Assembly: GCF_000835495.1 (NCBI RefSeq)
Contig: NW_015622546.1
Location: 3,218,955-3,282,954, forward strand
From: Cladophialophora immunda
Lineage: Eukaryota; Ascomycota; Eurotiomycetes; Chaetothyriales; Herpotrichiellaceae
Direction: 5' to 3'
Length of the DNA: 64,000 nt
In this document: positions 11,452 to 22,219 of the stretch, in pieces
Position numbering within the stretch: position 1 is the first letter of the stretch
How the letters are laid out: each line of letters starts with the position of its first letter
Made by a program: the position numbers and the translations under genes
Notes under the pieces: model-generated
Database searches by the model: none
The model's input: the letters and a program-made list of their open reading frames with translations, nothing else
What the model was told of the DNA's origin: nothing

Positions 11452-13572
11452 GGTGTTCGATTTGCCTGTGGAGTGGTTGGACTTGACTCTGGTATCGCAG
11501 TATCTCAGGGTTAGGGGATCGGTTTTTGGTGCTGAAACAGATCTCTCGAGTAGCTATGTTGTGTTTTCTGGGTGTGGACTGGAGACCCTGGCCCTGCCGT
11601 GCCGTGCTGACCTGAGATGAGCCGTGGTGGAAAGACGGGAAGTTCAGCCCTCCCCCATCGTCCAGACAGGCGGTGGTTATATACGACCTCCAGCTGAATC
11701 TCACACTTTGAGCTAAGAACGATATCAGCCAGTGGTGGGCGACCCTTACCGCGAGATTTTGACTTTGAAACGACGAACCCGACCTGCCTGATCAGGACCA
11801 CGTTCAGAGCCCGTTAAGTGGTTACGTGCGAACCGTTGTGCCGCTGGTGCTGGTGCTGGTGTTGCTGCTGACTGCGTCGGGTCGAGATACGCGCGATTGA
11901 ACTTATCAGTATCCCTCACAGGCTCTCACACACCCCAGCTAAGTAAACAGGGCGCCTCAGTAAGAGGCTAAGAGCCTGGATCTCCCATTGCGATCTGCTT
12001 TACATGGTGGTGCTTACGGAATCGGGACCACTGGGGCGACCAACCAGGAAACAGAGACGGCAAAGAACGCGATCTGCTGTCCATAAACAGATACAGTTAG
12101 CAGCAGCAGCAGCAGCTGTGGTGGGCAGAGGGTTGGCCCGTTTGCCGAGCTGACATCAGGCAGAGTCGGTGGCGTAGAGCTGCTGTGGCCTATAAGCAGT
12201 GCGGCCCAGAGCTTCCCCAGCCTTTATCCGAATTCGAATTCGAAGTCTTTGATCTTGTTGGACACCCTGTGCGTGCTTCTACTCCGAGATTTCTCCCCAG
12301 CCCCTTTCCTTATCTGAGGCAAGAAGAAGATCTGGTCCGCCACCGTCGAATCCCGGGGTTTTGAATTTTGGCCACGGTCGGTCTGATCAGTAACCGGGCC
12401 TTCCATGAACCTCCCGGCGGACAAGAAACAAAAGTCACAGACGTGTGTTTGAGCTCCTCTCACGGGCGACGTGGAAACCAAATGGTCTCTTCAAGGGACG
12501 GAGCCTCATACGAATCAATCTCTAAATGGACTCAGCTGAAGAGCAAGGCGAATGTCGAACTCCAACTGGCTCATGGTTCCAAACATCCCATCCCCGATGG
12601 GCGATGGTTCTGCCTGCATTTGCTACCCTGACCGGAGCCCGTCAATGTTTCTTTCAGCAGCGTTGCACCGCTCTGCATCTCGAGATTCCAAGTTAAAAAC
12701 CCGCAATAGAGCAAACTCACGCCACTTGACGATCATTGCAGTCGCTCGCTGACAAGGATGTCGTATCACACTCCGCGGAGGGCAGGAAATCTGTGAAAAT
12801 CCACCCTCTCGCTCGCTGATTGGCATGCGCTTCCCGGGTTGGAGGCGAAGCGGTAAGAGAGCTGAAATGCTGAGGAGATCTTCGGTCACCGTATCGACGA
12901 GCAACCGGGCCGAGTGCCCATTGAGAAAAGCAGCCGTCTTCGCTTCGAGCTCTCAAACCACATTTCCAGCCTTGATGGGTGGTGACAAAGGTTCATGACT
13001 TCCTCACGGAGCCAACTCAATGAGCTTTGCAGCCTTTGGACCAGTAGAGATACACAGTCTACGAGACTTAGAGTTTGACTACTGGCGATGGATGACATTG
13101 CACTTGTCGTTACGTGGGGGCCGATGCGGTTGTTCAGTCTGGCAAATGGCAAGAAATACACATCCGAGCGCGGATAGAAGTTGCTGGCTGATGTGAAGGA
13201 TAGAAACTTTGCGCAGCAACTGCAGAAACAGGCGATGCGCCTCCAGATTACGAGTAAGTCTTGCGATCCCGCTGTGGCTAGTCACCGAAGCACAGCCAAG
13301 GAGAAATAGCTTGTGCGCCATGATAAGTGGTATAGAGCAGATAGGAGGACGAATCAAGAGATGTTGGATGAGAGTTATGCATACGCATACAGTCCTGGGC
13401 TACTGGTGTTGGTGCAAGCACCGTACTCGATCTCTCCCTCGGTCGAGCCACGTATGAAAGGTTTGGGCACAATACATCCCGGTAACGTGCGCCTTTCAAC
13501 CGTCGAGAGCCTTTCTGTCAGAGAGATTATGTTTTATTCGCTGAGAGAGACTTCTATGTTTCGCTTCAGAGA
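11452..13572. other. Long intergenic region with simple repeats
   Basis: About 2.1 kb between the 5' end of the DUF3237 gene and the 3' end of the FAH-like gene. It holds a GGTGCT-type imperfect repeat near 11840-11870 and an AGC triplet run at 12099-12116. No supported gene; the small open frames lack domains. Confidence 0.45.
12099..12116. repeat. AGC trinucleotide microsatellite
   Basis: Six consecutive AGC units in non-coding sequence upstream of the DUF3237 gene. Confidence 0.85.
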
Positions 13573-15010
13573 TCATGGTTGCGGAACAACCTTGCCTTCA
13601 CAGCCGCCGAAATCGACAACTGGTCTTCTGTTGCTGCCAGCGGTCCCGACCCTGAACTTGACGACGTCTCCATCCTCCAACCAGGCCCGACTAATCTTTC
13701 TCTTGTCTTCATTCAGCGCACTTCCTTCCAGTGAGTTTGAACCGTTACGAGTGGCTTCCAGGAGGCATCCAAGCTCAGATGGGGTGGAACCTGACAATGT
13801 TCCCGTCCCGATGAGATCTCCTGGTTTCAAGGGGCATCCGCCGGCCGTGTGATGGGCGATCATTTGGGCGAACGAAAAGAGGATATTTTTCGTGTTGCCT
13901 TGGACGAGGTGATACTCTTGGGAATTCACTGTGACTGTTAGTAATTTGACAGGCCCGGCTGCTTCTCTACCCACGTTCAAGAAAGACATCGACGGGGATG
14001 TCGTAAACAGTATCCTCACGAGCTTCCTGCAGATAGGGTAACAGCGAGGCATGCTTGTCAAAAACATGAGCGGTCGTTCCATCCAACAGGGGAGGAGTGC
14101 TTACCGATGGCACCGGCCTTGTCCGAAGTGGTTCCAGTGCATCTAACGGGACGACCCAGGGAGATATGGTGGTGCAGAAGTTCTTGCCGTTGAACGGTCC
14201 CAGCGGCGTCGCTTCGGTGCTTTGAATGTCTCTTGCCGACCAGTCATTCATAAGCACCACGCCAAAGATGTGCTCTTCGGCCTCGACCACTGGAATAGCG
14301 GTACCGTGTTCGTTCCCTTCCCCAATGAAGGCAGCAAACTCGACTTCGAAGTCCAATTTTTGGCTGGGCCCGAATGCTGGCGCCCCATTTACGAGAAATT
14401 GGCCTCGAGGTCGACGAACAGGTGTGCCTGATACCACGACCGAGGAGCTGCGCCCGTGATAGCCAAGAGGCATGTTATACATACTCTCAGGCGGCCGAGT
14501 TCCCGGCCGGAGAATGTCGGTGCACTACAGATTGGTGCGATTAGCATGTCAAGAAAAAAAAGGACAGGACCACGGTGCACCGACATTTTCAGCATGGTAG
14601 GGGCTGGTAAAGAAGTCGGTATAGTCACCAATGTCAAAGGGGAGATGCATCTGGGCTGTCTGTCTGGGGACAAGGGCTTCTTTCTTCAGCGCGGCGTCAT
14701 CGCGCAGTATATGTCCAAGCGAGGTATCTGCCCTGAGGACGCTCTGCAAAAAGGCCCGCACTTTGCGGTGCACGCCCTGGCCCAGAGCGGCGTATCTGTT
14801 CAACGTCCGCTCTTCCAGCGTGGTTTTATCGATGTCGAGGGCAGCGAAAGCCCCCTTCTCGGCCAGAACCTTCAAATCGAGAATGTACCGTCCGATGGCG
14901 ACGCCGATACGCCGGTCCTTCTCGGGAGCGCTAAAGATCCCATAAGGGAGGTTTTGCACCGAGAAGCCCGACTGGTCGTCGTCCTCCACCCAGGTGTCTA
15001 TCGTCGACAT
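13573..15010 (-). CDS. Fumarylacetoacetase-type hydrolase
   Basis: Predicted 443-residue FAH-family enzyme. FAH cleaves fumarylacetoacetate to fumarate and acetoacetate in tyrosine/phenylalanine catabolism. Exons in transcript order: 15010-14585, 14524-13975 and 13928-13573. The N-terminal FAH domain is recognised by [10 protein letters not shown]; the catalytic domain by [14 protein letters not shown], the [14 protein letters not shown] motif, a metal-binding E-x-E stretch ([10 protein letters not shown]), [11 protein letters not shown] and GTGTLSG. The 46-nt intron at 13929-13974 is canonical. The 60-nt intron at 14525-14584 fits only with a GTCGGT donor, so this junction is less certain. 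The open frame extends 13 codons upstream only through a GTG; the ATG at 15010 gives the family-typical beginning. No homogentisate dioxygenase or maleylacetoacetate isomerase gene is nearby, so it may be a second FAH paralogue serving another pathway. Confidence 0.88.
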
Positions 15011-16045
15011 ACTTTCCCAAGACGATCCAATGTGCGGCGGCAATTTCACCCGCAGAAAAAAAACAAAATCAGGCGTGGGAGGCGACTATATATATCGACA
15101 TGCAAGCCCCAACGCCACGGCGTCGGACACGCGTGTATGTAAGGCAGTCTCGCGCCAGTGACTCGATCTGTTCTAAGAACGACCTTGCGAATTCTCCGCC
15201 TCTGGCAGGTCGGCAGCTGCATCGAGTCGGGAAATCGCAAAAATTGCGGCAATTTCCCGACCATTCCCGTGTAAGGAAAAGCGACTATTGTCTGGGGCAT
15301 TGGATAGAAACCAAACGATCTACACGTCCAAGCACCGTGATGTTTTGTCTTGAATGAGGTTCGACACCCTACATGAGCACAAAATTTGAACATGGGCTTC
15401 ACTCTGCTTGTTTTGATATTGTAAAGACTCTCGGGAGAAGTCTTGTATCCCCAAAGGTGTCAATGCAATCACAAGAGGAAGATTTGTTGTGTAGCTGATC
15501 TTGCTGTTCGCGTGGACGTTCAGGAGAAGCTTGCCATTAGTATAGTGTCCGCAGGAGGTGCTTAGCAGTTAGATCCCTACACGAGACGAGTCCGCCGCAT
15601 ATCGACTGGCAAGGCTTGATTGAGACGTAGTCGGGCTGCGAGGTTCTTCTTCCAGGCCCACTTTTGCTGTCTTGTTTTCCTGGCTGACGCGACATCTCCA
15701 TATGGGGCTCTCCTTTGGTTTGGAGGGAATGGAATGGAATCTGGCTTGATTGACGGGTCGACACAGCCGGTGTGTGGCTGGTTGATTCGTCGCCTGACTG
15801 CTCTACCCCAGTTGCCCCCGGAGTATCACGTGGATCTCCGTACCGGGAGTCCAACTTGTAGATTCCCTAGATTCCCCAGTTTTGCCGCCATCTCGCACTG
15901 TAGAGCGACTGTCATTTATAAAATGTTGTCACGCTGAATGTACAGAGCTTGAGCACGGCTCTCCTTGCAGTACGCAGAATATTGGCAAACCATTCCATCT
16001 TGTGGATGCTATCGACCTACTCTGGAATCCTCCCCCAAAGTCAGA
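15011..16045. promoter_or_regulatory. Divergent promoter region, FAH-like / amidohydrolase
   Basis: About 1 kb between two divergently transcribed genes, so it must contain both promoters. It contains the dyad at 15227-15260, annotated separately. I see no additional gene. Confidence 0.6.
15227..15260. promoter_or_regulatory. Strong dyad symmetry (candidate operator or hairpin)
   Basis: TCGGGAAAT (15227-15235) pairs perfectly with ATTTCCCGA (15252-15260), and the inner CGCAA (15236-15240) pairs with TTGCG (15244-15248) around an AAA loop; a 3-nt bulge (15249-15251) is the only interruption. It sits about 220 bp upstream of the FAH-like start and 790 bp upstream of the amidohydrolase start. 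A binding site for a dimeric regulator is inferred from symmetry and position only. Confidence 0.45.
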
Positions 16046-17497
16046 ATGTCTAGCACGTACTTCATCCGAGGAGCGACGGTGGTGTCCATCGACTCTGAGA
16101 TCGGGACTGTGCCCAACTGCGATGTACTCATTCAGGGGGAGGACATCAAGGCCGTCGGCCCAAACCTCGAAGCCCCAAACGATGCTGTCATCATCGACGG
16201 TACCGATGCCATTGTATCGCCCGGCTTCGTCGACACCCATCGACACACTTGGCAGATCCAGTTACGTTGCGTTACTTGTGACTTCAGTCTGTTCGAGTAT
16301 TTCCTTCACATCCGCAACAACTTTGGATCATGCTACCTGCCGGAGGATGTCTATCTGGGAAACTACTGTGGCGCGCTTGAGTCGCTGGACAACGGCATCA
16401 CCTGCCTCGTGGATCATTGCCACATTCTGAACTCCCCGGAGCATTCAGACGCTGCCGTCCGCGGCTTGCAGGATGCTCACATCCGAGGAGCGTTCTGCTA
16501 CGGGCTTTACAGAAATCCAAAGTACGCCTGGACGCCCGACGGAGTGCTCACGGACGCGGCCGAGCCTGACTGGCGGCTGGAAGATGCCAAACGGGTCCGA
16601 GAAAAGTTTTTCAGTCGAGCAAATGCAGCCACTGACCTTCTGCGTTTTGGTTTTGCGCCAGCCGAGATTGAGCGCTCTTCTTTGGAACAGAGCATCAAGG
16701 AAGTCGAGTTCGGGCGCTCGCTGGGGGCGGCGGTGATCACGGCACACGCGTCCATGGGAAAGTACGACAAAGGTTATCACCTGGTTCGCAGGCTACACGA
16801 GCGCAAACTCCTCAAGCCAGATCTGCTCCTGAGTCACTGTGCATCCCTCGATGATGACGAGCTGCAAGCGGTGCGGGAGACAGGCGTGAGCTTGTCATCG
16901 ACGCCGGATACAGAGCTGCAGATGGGGATGGGCCAGCCCGTGGCCTTCAAAGCGCACAAGCACGGCTGCATTTGCAGCATCGGCGTGGACATTGTGTCGA
17001 ATAACCCGGCCGACATGTTTCAGCAGATGCGCCTCCTCTTGCAAGCCCAACGACACAAGGACAATGAAGCGGCCGACGGCTCGCCCCTCAAGGTGTCGCA
17101 TACGTGCCTGGAGGTGTTGACACTGGCCACTCTAGGCGGCGCCGAAGCGATGGGCCTTAAAGACGTCGTGGGAAGTGTCACTCCAGGAAAAAAGGCGGAT
17201 CTGTTGATCACCAAGTGTACGAGCACTAGGATGACGCCGGTAAATGACCCGGTAGCGGCGCTGGTGCTGTATGCCAATGCCAGCGACATCGACACGGTGT
17301 TTGTCAACGGGAAGATTGTGAAGGAGAATGGCAAGCTCGCTGGAATCAAGTGGCCAGAGGTCCGGAAGAAGCTGGTTAAGTCGAGTAACGATATCATGGA
17401 GAGGGCCAGGGCGGCAGATATGGACGAGATCACCAATCGTGTTCTGAAGGTCTATAGCCCCGTTGGAGGCTTTGATGCTAAGAATTCTCATATGTAG
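16046..17497 (+). CDS. Amidohydrolase superfamily protein (cytosine deaminase/TrzN-AtzA-like)
   Basis: Predicted intronless protein of 483 residues in the metal-dependent amidohydrolase superfamily, which hydrolyses C-N (sometimes C-Cl) bonds of purines, pyrimidines, triazines and related compounds. Visible hallmarks are an N-terminal beta-sandwich part, the metal-binding HxH in DTHRHTW (His65, His67), further candidate ligand His residues in TAHASMG and LLSHCASLD, the Asp of GVDIVSNNPADMF, and a C-terminal beta strand block ending GKKADLLI plus VNGKIVKENG. The frame opens 27 codons earlier but only the ATG at 16046 gives the family-typical start. No signal peptide. It is divergent from the FAH-like gene and 418 bp upstream of a Zn2Cys6 regulator. 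The substrate cannot be told from sequence; guanine deaminase and chlorohydrolase relatives share this fold. Confidence 0.9.
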   Translation: MSSTYFIRGATVVSIDSEIGTVPNCDVLIQGEDIKAVGPNLEAPNDAVIIDGTDAIVSPGFVDTHRHTWQIQLRCVTCDFSLFEYFLHIRNNFGSCYLPEDVYLGNYCGALESLDNGITCLVDHCHILNSPEHSDAAVRGLQDAHIRGAFCYGLYRNPKYAWTPDGVLTDAAEPDWRLEDAKRVREKFFSRANAATDLLRFGFAPAEIERSSLEQSIKEVEFGRSLGAAVITAHASMGKYDKGYHLVRRLHERKLLKPDLLLSHCASLDDDELQAVRETGVSLSSTPDTELQMGMGQPVAFKAHKHGCICSIGVDIVSNNPADMFQQMRLLLQAQRHKDNEAADGSPLKVSHTCLEVLTLATLGGAEAMGLKDVVGSVTPGKKADLLITKCTSTRMTPVNDPVAALVLYANASDIDTVFVNGKIVKENGKLAGIKWPEVRKKLVKSSNDIMERARAADMDEITNRVLKVYSPVGGFDAKNSHM

Positions 17498-17915
17498 TTC
17501 TCACAGGACATAGCTTGCCAGGACCGACTAATGGTAAAGAATGTCGAGCCCTGCATTCATCACACCGGGGGTCCGCTAGCCCACTAGCCGCCCATGGGGC
17601 AGCCTGGGAGTGGTCTGGAGCGACCGGGCGCGCTAACACGCAGCGCTAGTGGGCTCAGGCGGCCCCACAATCGCCCGCAATCAACGTTCTGGCGGAGCCT
17701 GCCAAGCTCCCCCGCGTCAAGCTGCTTAAAACGCCATGGCATGCTCGGATCATGGCCAACCACTTGTTCTTTCGACAGAAGACTATTTTACCATTTGATC
17801 CAAAAGTAATCTCTCCTTTCCCCCGACTGAATAATATAACGAGCCTGCTTGCAGAGGCGGGCGCTTTATCACTGGCCTTTCCACCTCTCCAGTTCACCTT
17901 ACCATTGCTGTCTAG
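17498..17915. other. Intergenic region with inverted repeat
   Basis: This region lies between the amidohydrolase and the second Zn2Cys6 regulator. AGCCCACTAGC (17578-17588) is the exact inverse of GCTAGTGGGCT (17645-17655), and a CGG-N4-CCG arrangement at 17566-17575 lies just upstream. It could act as terminator, regulator-binding site or both; unproven. Confidence 0.45.
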
Positions 17916-20269
17916 ATGTCGCTCCTTGCTGGGGCTGGGCGACCCAGAACAGCCTGTCTTGAGTGCAAGACACGAAAGGTAAAATATTGTCCAAGCATGT
18001 CGAAACCCAACAACTGCTCACAATCGCTCAGCTCCGTTGCTCTGGTGAAGGCCCGAGCTGTGCTAGATGCATCAGGCTGCGCCTCGAGTGCAGATATATG
18101 ACCAACAGCGCACCACGGCATGCACGGCACCGACAGATGTCCGCGGTCGACTCATGGGCGGACGCTCCCAGTAATCCCGTGCCAACGGAGCCAGCCAAGC
18201 TCTCTTCTATTCCTCCACCTTTAGCTCAGACCAGTTACATAGGAGTTCCTCCAGCTTTGCTCCGCGACCTGGTCGAAACCTATTTCAGCCATGCTTACAA
18301 CGCACCGCTTCTGCTTCATAAGCAGACATTTCTAAATGAGGTTTCAGAAGGCACGGTCAAACCCTGGGTTGCACTCGCCGTATGTGCGTTTGCTTCCAGG
18401 TGAGACTCCCGGGACCTCCACCGTGCACAGAATTGTGATTGATTGTGGTGCAGTTTCCACCGTAACAGCAACGGAGATCTTCTGCTTAAGAGCAGCGGAT
18501 TCGGGGTCGAGTGGGCAGAACGTGCTGGGAAACTCGTCTTCGACGTTATTGAGAGTCCGCATGAGGACAACGTCGTCACTTGCCTAATTCTTGCGCTGTT
18601 TTGGTACCAACAGGGCTCATGGCAACGGTCTTATATACACAAAGGTATGTTGTTCTGCAAAGTCCTGTCCTACAGGTTTTCCTTCTTGGCGTCGAACGAG
18701 TCTCTGTGCCGCAATGCTTACCACGAGTCCGGCCAGGAAACGCTGTACAAACAGCCCACCTCCTGGGCATGGGAAAACAGCCAAGGCTTGATAGACAAAC
18801 TCTTAGAGCAGAGTTACGTCGCCGGCGCTTCTGGGCCTGCTACTTGATCGAGTGCCATACCTCGAACTCGACCCACGTCCTGGATGCCTCCGATCACATC
18901 TACAGCCTTCCCCTCCCGTGGACTGAGGAAGAATTCGAAAACGCAAAATCTGAACAACCCGACGTGCTTCTTGCCTGCGAGCAAAGCACTGGTGGAATCT
19001 TCTGTGAAATGATAAGAGCCCTCTGGTTCTGGTGAGTTGGGACGAAGCCTATTGGGATTACGTGACGTGGATTGACAGCATTTCAGGGCCCAGGTTTACC
19101 GTTTGATCAAGACGCCTGAGCTCCAGCATGAAGTAAGCATCCACGACATTCATTCCCTCGACACAAAAATATCAGACTGGTGGTCTAGAATCCCAGATTG
19201 GATGAAGCTCAATCCTGGTGACCTCGCGCGGACGCCGCCGGCATGCCTACCAAGGCTCTTGCTCGTTCACGCAGTTTACCGTCAGTGTCTCTGTGCCCTT
19301 CACTCTTCTATCATTCCCCTATTCTCTTGGGGCCGCGATGGGAAAAGTTCTCTCCTTGCACGGCAGATCTCCGCTCAAGCGGCCTATGAACATGCTTCCG
19401 CTGCCTCTGAACTGTTCAGCACCATTTTCGAATATCTACCCGATCCGAATGCTATGCCAAGCTTTGTCGCCTACAATGCTTATTGTGGTTGTGCTATCCA
19501 AGTACCCTTCATGAGCTCCCCGAACACGGCAGTCAGGGAGCGCGCGGTCCGTAACGTGGAGACCAACAGAAGAGTTATTCACTTGGTGGCGCAATCCTGG
19601 AAATATGCCGATCTCCTGGTGAGTCAGTTGTCTTCCACGACAGCGAGGAACTGAAATACTAAATTGCCCACAGGACCGTTACAGTTCTTACCTCCTGGCC
19701 GTGTTCGAAAAGCACCCTGTATCACTGACCGGAGAGCCCAAACATCTGGAGGCAAGCACGTTTCGGGGATTACGAGCGCCGGCGCCAAGGGCAAGACTTT
19801 CGATATTGTCTCACAATCGCATGGTGTGCGAAGACGACTGTTGGAGTTTGCCAGGCGAGGAACCGAAGGATCTTGACTTCGAGCACCCTCAGGAGGATCA
19901 GTCTACAAGTCCTTCGGGAGCAGAACCGCATGCTGGTAGGTCGAATGCTCCGTGTCGCATGGAAGAACCTCACCTCGGTTGAAGAACAAGACATGCTTAC
20001 TTACATATTACGCAGGTGCAATGGCCAAAAACCAGGCCGCGGCAACTATTATGTCGGGTGTGCCACAGCTGCACAATCCGACGGTTCATTTTCAGCAGAT
20101 GTTTGGAGGCTTCGACGGTCAACTGCCAGATGCTTCAGGGTCGTTTCTCGGCGGTACCGACATTTTTGTCCCATGGAACTCGAGCGACGAGGCGAACGCA
20201 GACTTGGCCCTGTTTGACATGGGTGTTCTCAATGGCACGTCAGCAGATTTATTGTCGTACCCAGGCTAG
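17916..20269 (+). CDS. Zn2Cys6 transcription factor with fungal_trans domain
   Basis: Predicted 654-residue regulator assembled from seven exons: 17916-17978, 18032-18399, 18454-18644, 18737-19031, 19087-19618, 19674-19935 and 20016-20269. The first intron splits the zinc cluster; after splicing the six cysteines are residues 14, 17, 24, 31, 34 and 41 (CLECKTRKLRC then CARCIRLRLEC). The fungal-specific transcription factor domain begins near LRDLVETYFSHAYNAPLLLH and includes the typical TAHLLGM and ELRRRRFWACYLIE segments. The latter appear only if the 92-nt intron at 18645-18736 is removed, which is strong support for that splice. The C-terminal exon is Gly/Asp-rich, a likely activation region. 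It sits in the middle of the amidohydrolase/cupin/MFS group and is the obvious candidate local regulator. It is convergent with the cupin gene, about 110 bp away. Confidence 0.88.
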
Positions 20270-20380
20270 ATCCACGCCGGCCGCACCGTGCGAGACGTCT
20301 GCGAAGCGAGCTTTCTATGAGACAAGTGTGACCATGGGACAACTTGTTCTCGTTCTATATATGTGCGGTAGATCCCCTGA

Positions 20381-20953
20381 TCATTCGTTCCCACTTGCAG
20401 GGATCTCACCCTTGCCGACCCCCAAATCCTCCCCCAAAACGTCGTCTCCAAGCTTGAGCGCCCGAGAATCCTGCAACACAAACACCATTCTCGCCCACTC
20501 GGTCTTGCTTGGATTTTCCCACGCGTGCATGGTGGCTCTCTGCACCGCCACGTCGCCGCGTTTCATCGAATGCACCTCGCCAGAGTCGAGAACCATGTTG
20601 ACCTCTCCCTCGACAACGATGCCGTAGTCGAGGGACTTGGTGCGGTGCATGATACCCTCGCTGCCCGGCGCGAAGTCGACCATGCGGCACACGGTGCCGT
20701 GGGCACGGACGAGGCCCAGCTTGCCCGAAGACATGACGGACTGGTGGGCCGAGATATCCTGGTCGCCGTTCATGTCCACTGGCATCTCGGATGTGGTGTA
20801 AATGACGTTGAAGCGGGTCTCAGGACGGACATCCTGGAATGTCGCCGGCGACGCCGTGTGGACTATCGAGGCGCCCTGCGCATCGTGGGTTGTGACGAAC
20901 GTGGTGGGCGTGCGAAGGTTGGGCGGCGGGTGAGATACGCCGTTTGTTGCCAT
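20381..20953 (-). CDS. Small cupin-domain protein
   Basis: Predicted intronless protein of 190 residues with a single conserved beta-barrel (cupin_2-like) domain in its C-terminal half. The GSEGIMHRTKSLDYGIVVEG segment (about residues 97-116) corresponds to cupin motif 1, with one His and a Tyr-Gly instead of the full two-His-one-Glu metal set. The segment GDVAVQRATMHAWENPS (about 133-149) is motif 2 with its His. The reduced ligand set means metal binding and catalysis are uncertain. The N-terminal 80 residues form an extra strand-rich region. Related small fungal cupins are often annotated only as cupin-domain proteins and occur near metabolic clusters. It is convergent with the Zn2Cys6 gene and next to the MFS transporter. 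Confidence 0.8.
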   Translation of the reverse strand: MATNGVSHPPPNLRTPTTFVTTHDAQGASIVHTASPATFQDVRPETRFNVIYTTSEMPVDMNGDQDISAHQSVMSSGKLGLVRAHGTVCRMVDFAPGSEGIMHRTKSLDYGIVVEGEVNMVLDSGEVHSMKRGDVAVQRATMHAWENPSKTEWARMVFVLQDSRALKLGDDVLGEDLGVGKGEIPASGNE

Positions 20954-22219
20954 GCTTGGTGAAGTGAAGCTGATGAGATCACGGGGATGAGGACTGTGGT
21001 TGGGGGATGGATGGACAGAGCACGTGAATTTCTCGAGCTGGATCGACGCAGTGCTTTGGACATTATAATTCTGAGGAACGACGGGTCGTGGGAAATCTAT
21101 ATCAGGCGTCGACCCAGCGGATTGTCAGGCAATCTTGGTTAGGACTAGCTCCTGATGGTTGTGCCCCAGCTACAAAGCCCGGGCGGCCCTTGCAGACAAG
21201 CGGAATTTCGTCCTCCACTCGTCCAGGGCTGCCCATCCCATAAGCCGATTCAAGAATCCAACGTCGCCTCGGACTGTACTCCTCAATTTTCCGCGCCACG
21301 AACTGATCCCCGTCCAACATCGCGGAGTATCACGTGCAAGGCCCTGAGCAACAGGCCTCACTAGTCCGAACTAGGAAGTCCTTCGACGGCCTGTGGAGAA
21401 CTTGGTGGGTCGGAAAAGTGCGGTAAATCTCCCCATCAGAACCGACAAAGCATCGACAGAACCGCTTCTACGCTTTTCAGGGCCTAGACTCATGACCGGT
21501 CGGAGGACGTCGACAGGACTGCGTAGAGTAGTCGTGCCGGAAGAGCAGGATAAATGAAGGCCGTACAGATCAAAGCGTAGAGTTGACTGGGAAGCTTGAG
21601 ATGGGGTCGGCGCTGGCCATACACTCATTATTCCTGTCATAAGCTATGCATGCGACAAGCTTTGTGATCCTATATGACAATGTGATGGCATGCATTACGC
21701 GATACTACGTAAGGAGGGTGTCTCAAATATCTTGATCCAGAGCTGCTTGGGCCATGGCAACACTGAATTGTCACTGTGACAGTGGAGGCGCATATCTTAA
21801 AACATTCGAGTTCCAGTAAACCAACAGGGGACACGCGAAGCTCAGATCGTACAAGAGAACTTGTTCTGCACTAAATTGAGGTTTCGGTGCGTCGCCCACA
21901 GTCAGAAGCACCGCTATATTCGGTGGCCACGTGGGGTTGAGAAATGTTTAATTCATAGAAGACGTATTCGTCTAATGGCTCCATCCAAATTCGGGCATAC
22001 AGATATGGCAAGGAGTGAGGCCTGGATCTTTGGCATATATGGATACGGCGTGCTCAAGACAACGTCAGGCTGTCTCTACCGATCAAACTGCCCATCTAGA
22101 GACGAGGCATGATAGGTCTTGTAGTACACGGACCAAAGCTAACATTGTCGATTCCAACACTTAACCAGATGACAATCAGTGAAGCTGACGAGGGGGCCCT
22201 AACAATAGTTCCGGCAAGC
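20954..22219. other. Intergenic region
   Basis: About 1.3 kb containing the cupin gene promoter (right of 20953) and the 3' flank of the MFS transporter gene. It is more AT-rich than the coding parts around it. I see no gene, repeat or RNA in it. Confidence 0.45.

Noticed and set aside
10909..11704. Two long frames overlapping the DUF3237 gene (plus 10909-11514, minus 11072-11704)
   Set aside because: GC-rich coding DNA leaves other frames open; translations are Arg/Gly/Ala-rich and unlike proteins.
20525..20962. 145-codon plus-strand frame
   Set aside because: Antisense of the cupin gene; His/Val/Arg-rich shadow translation.
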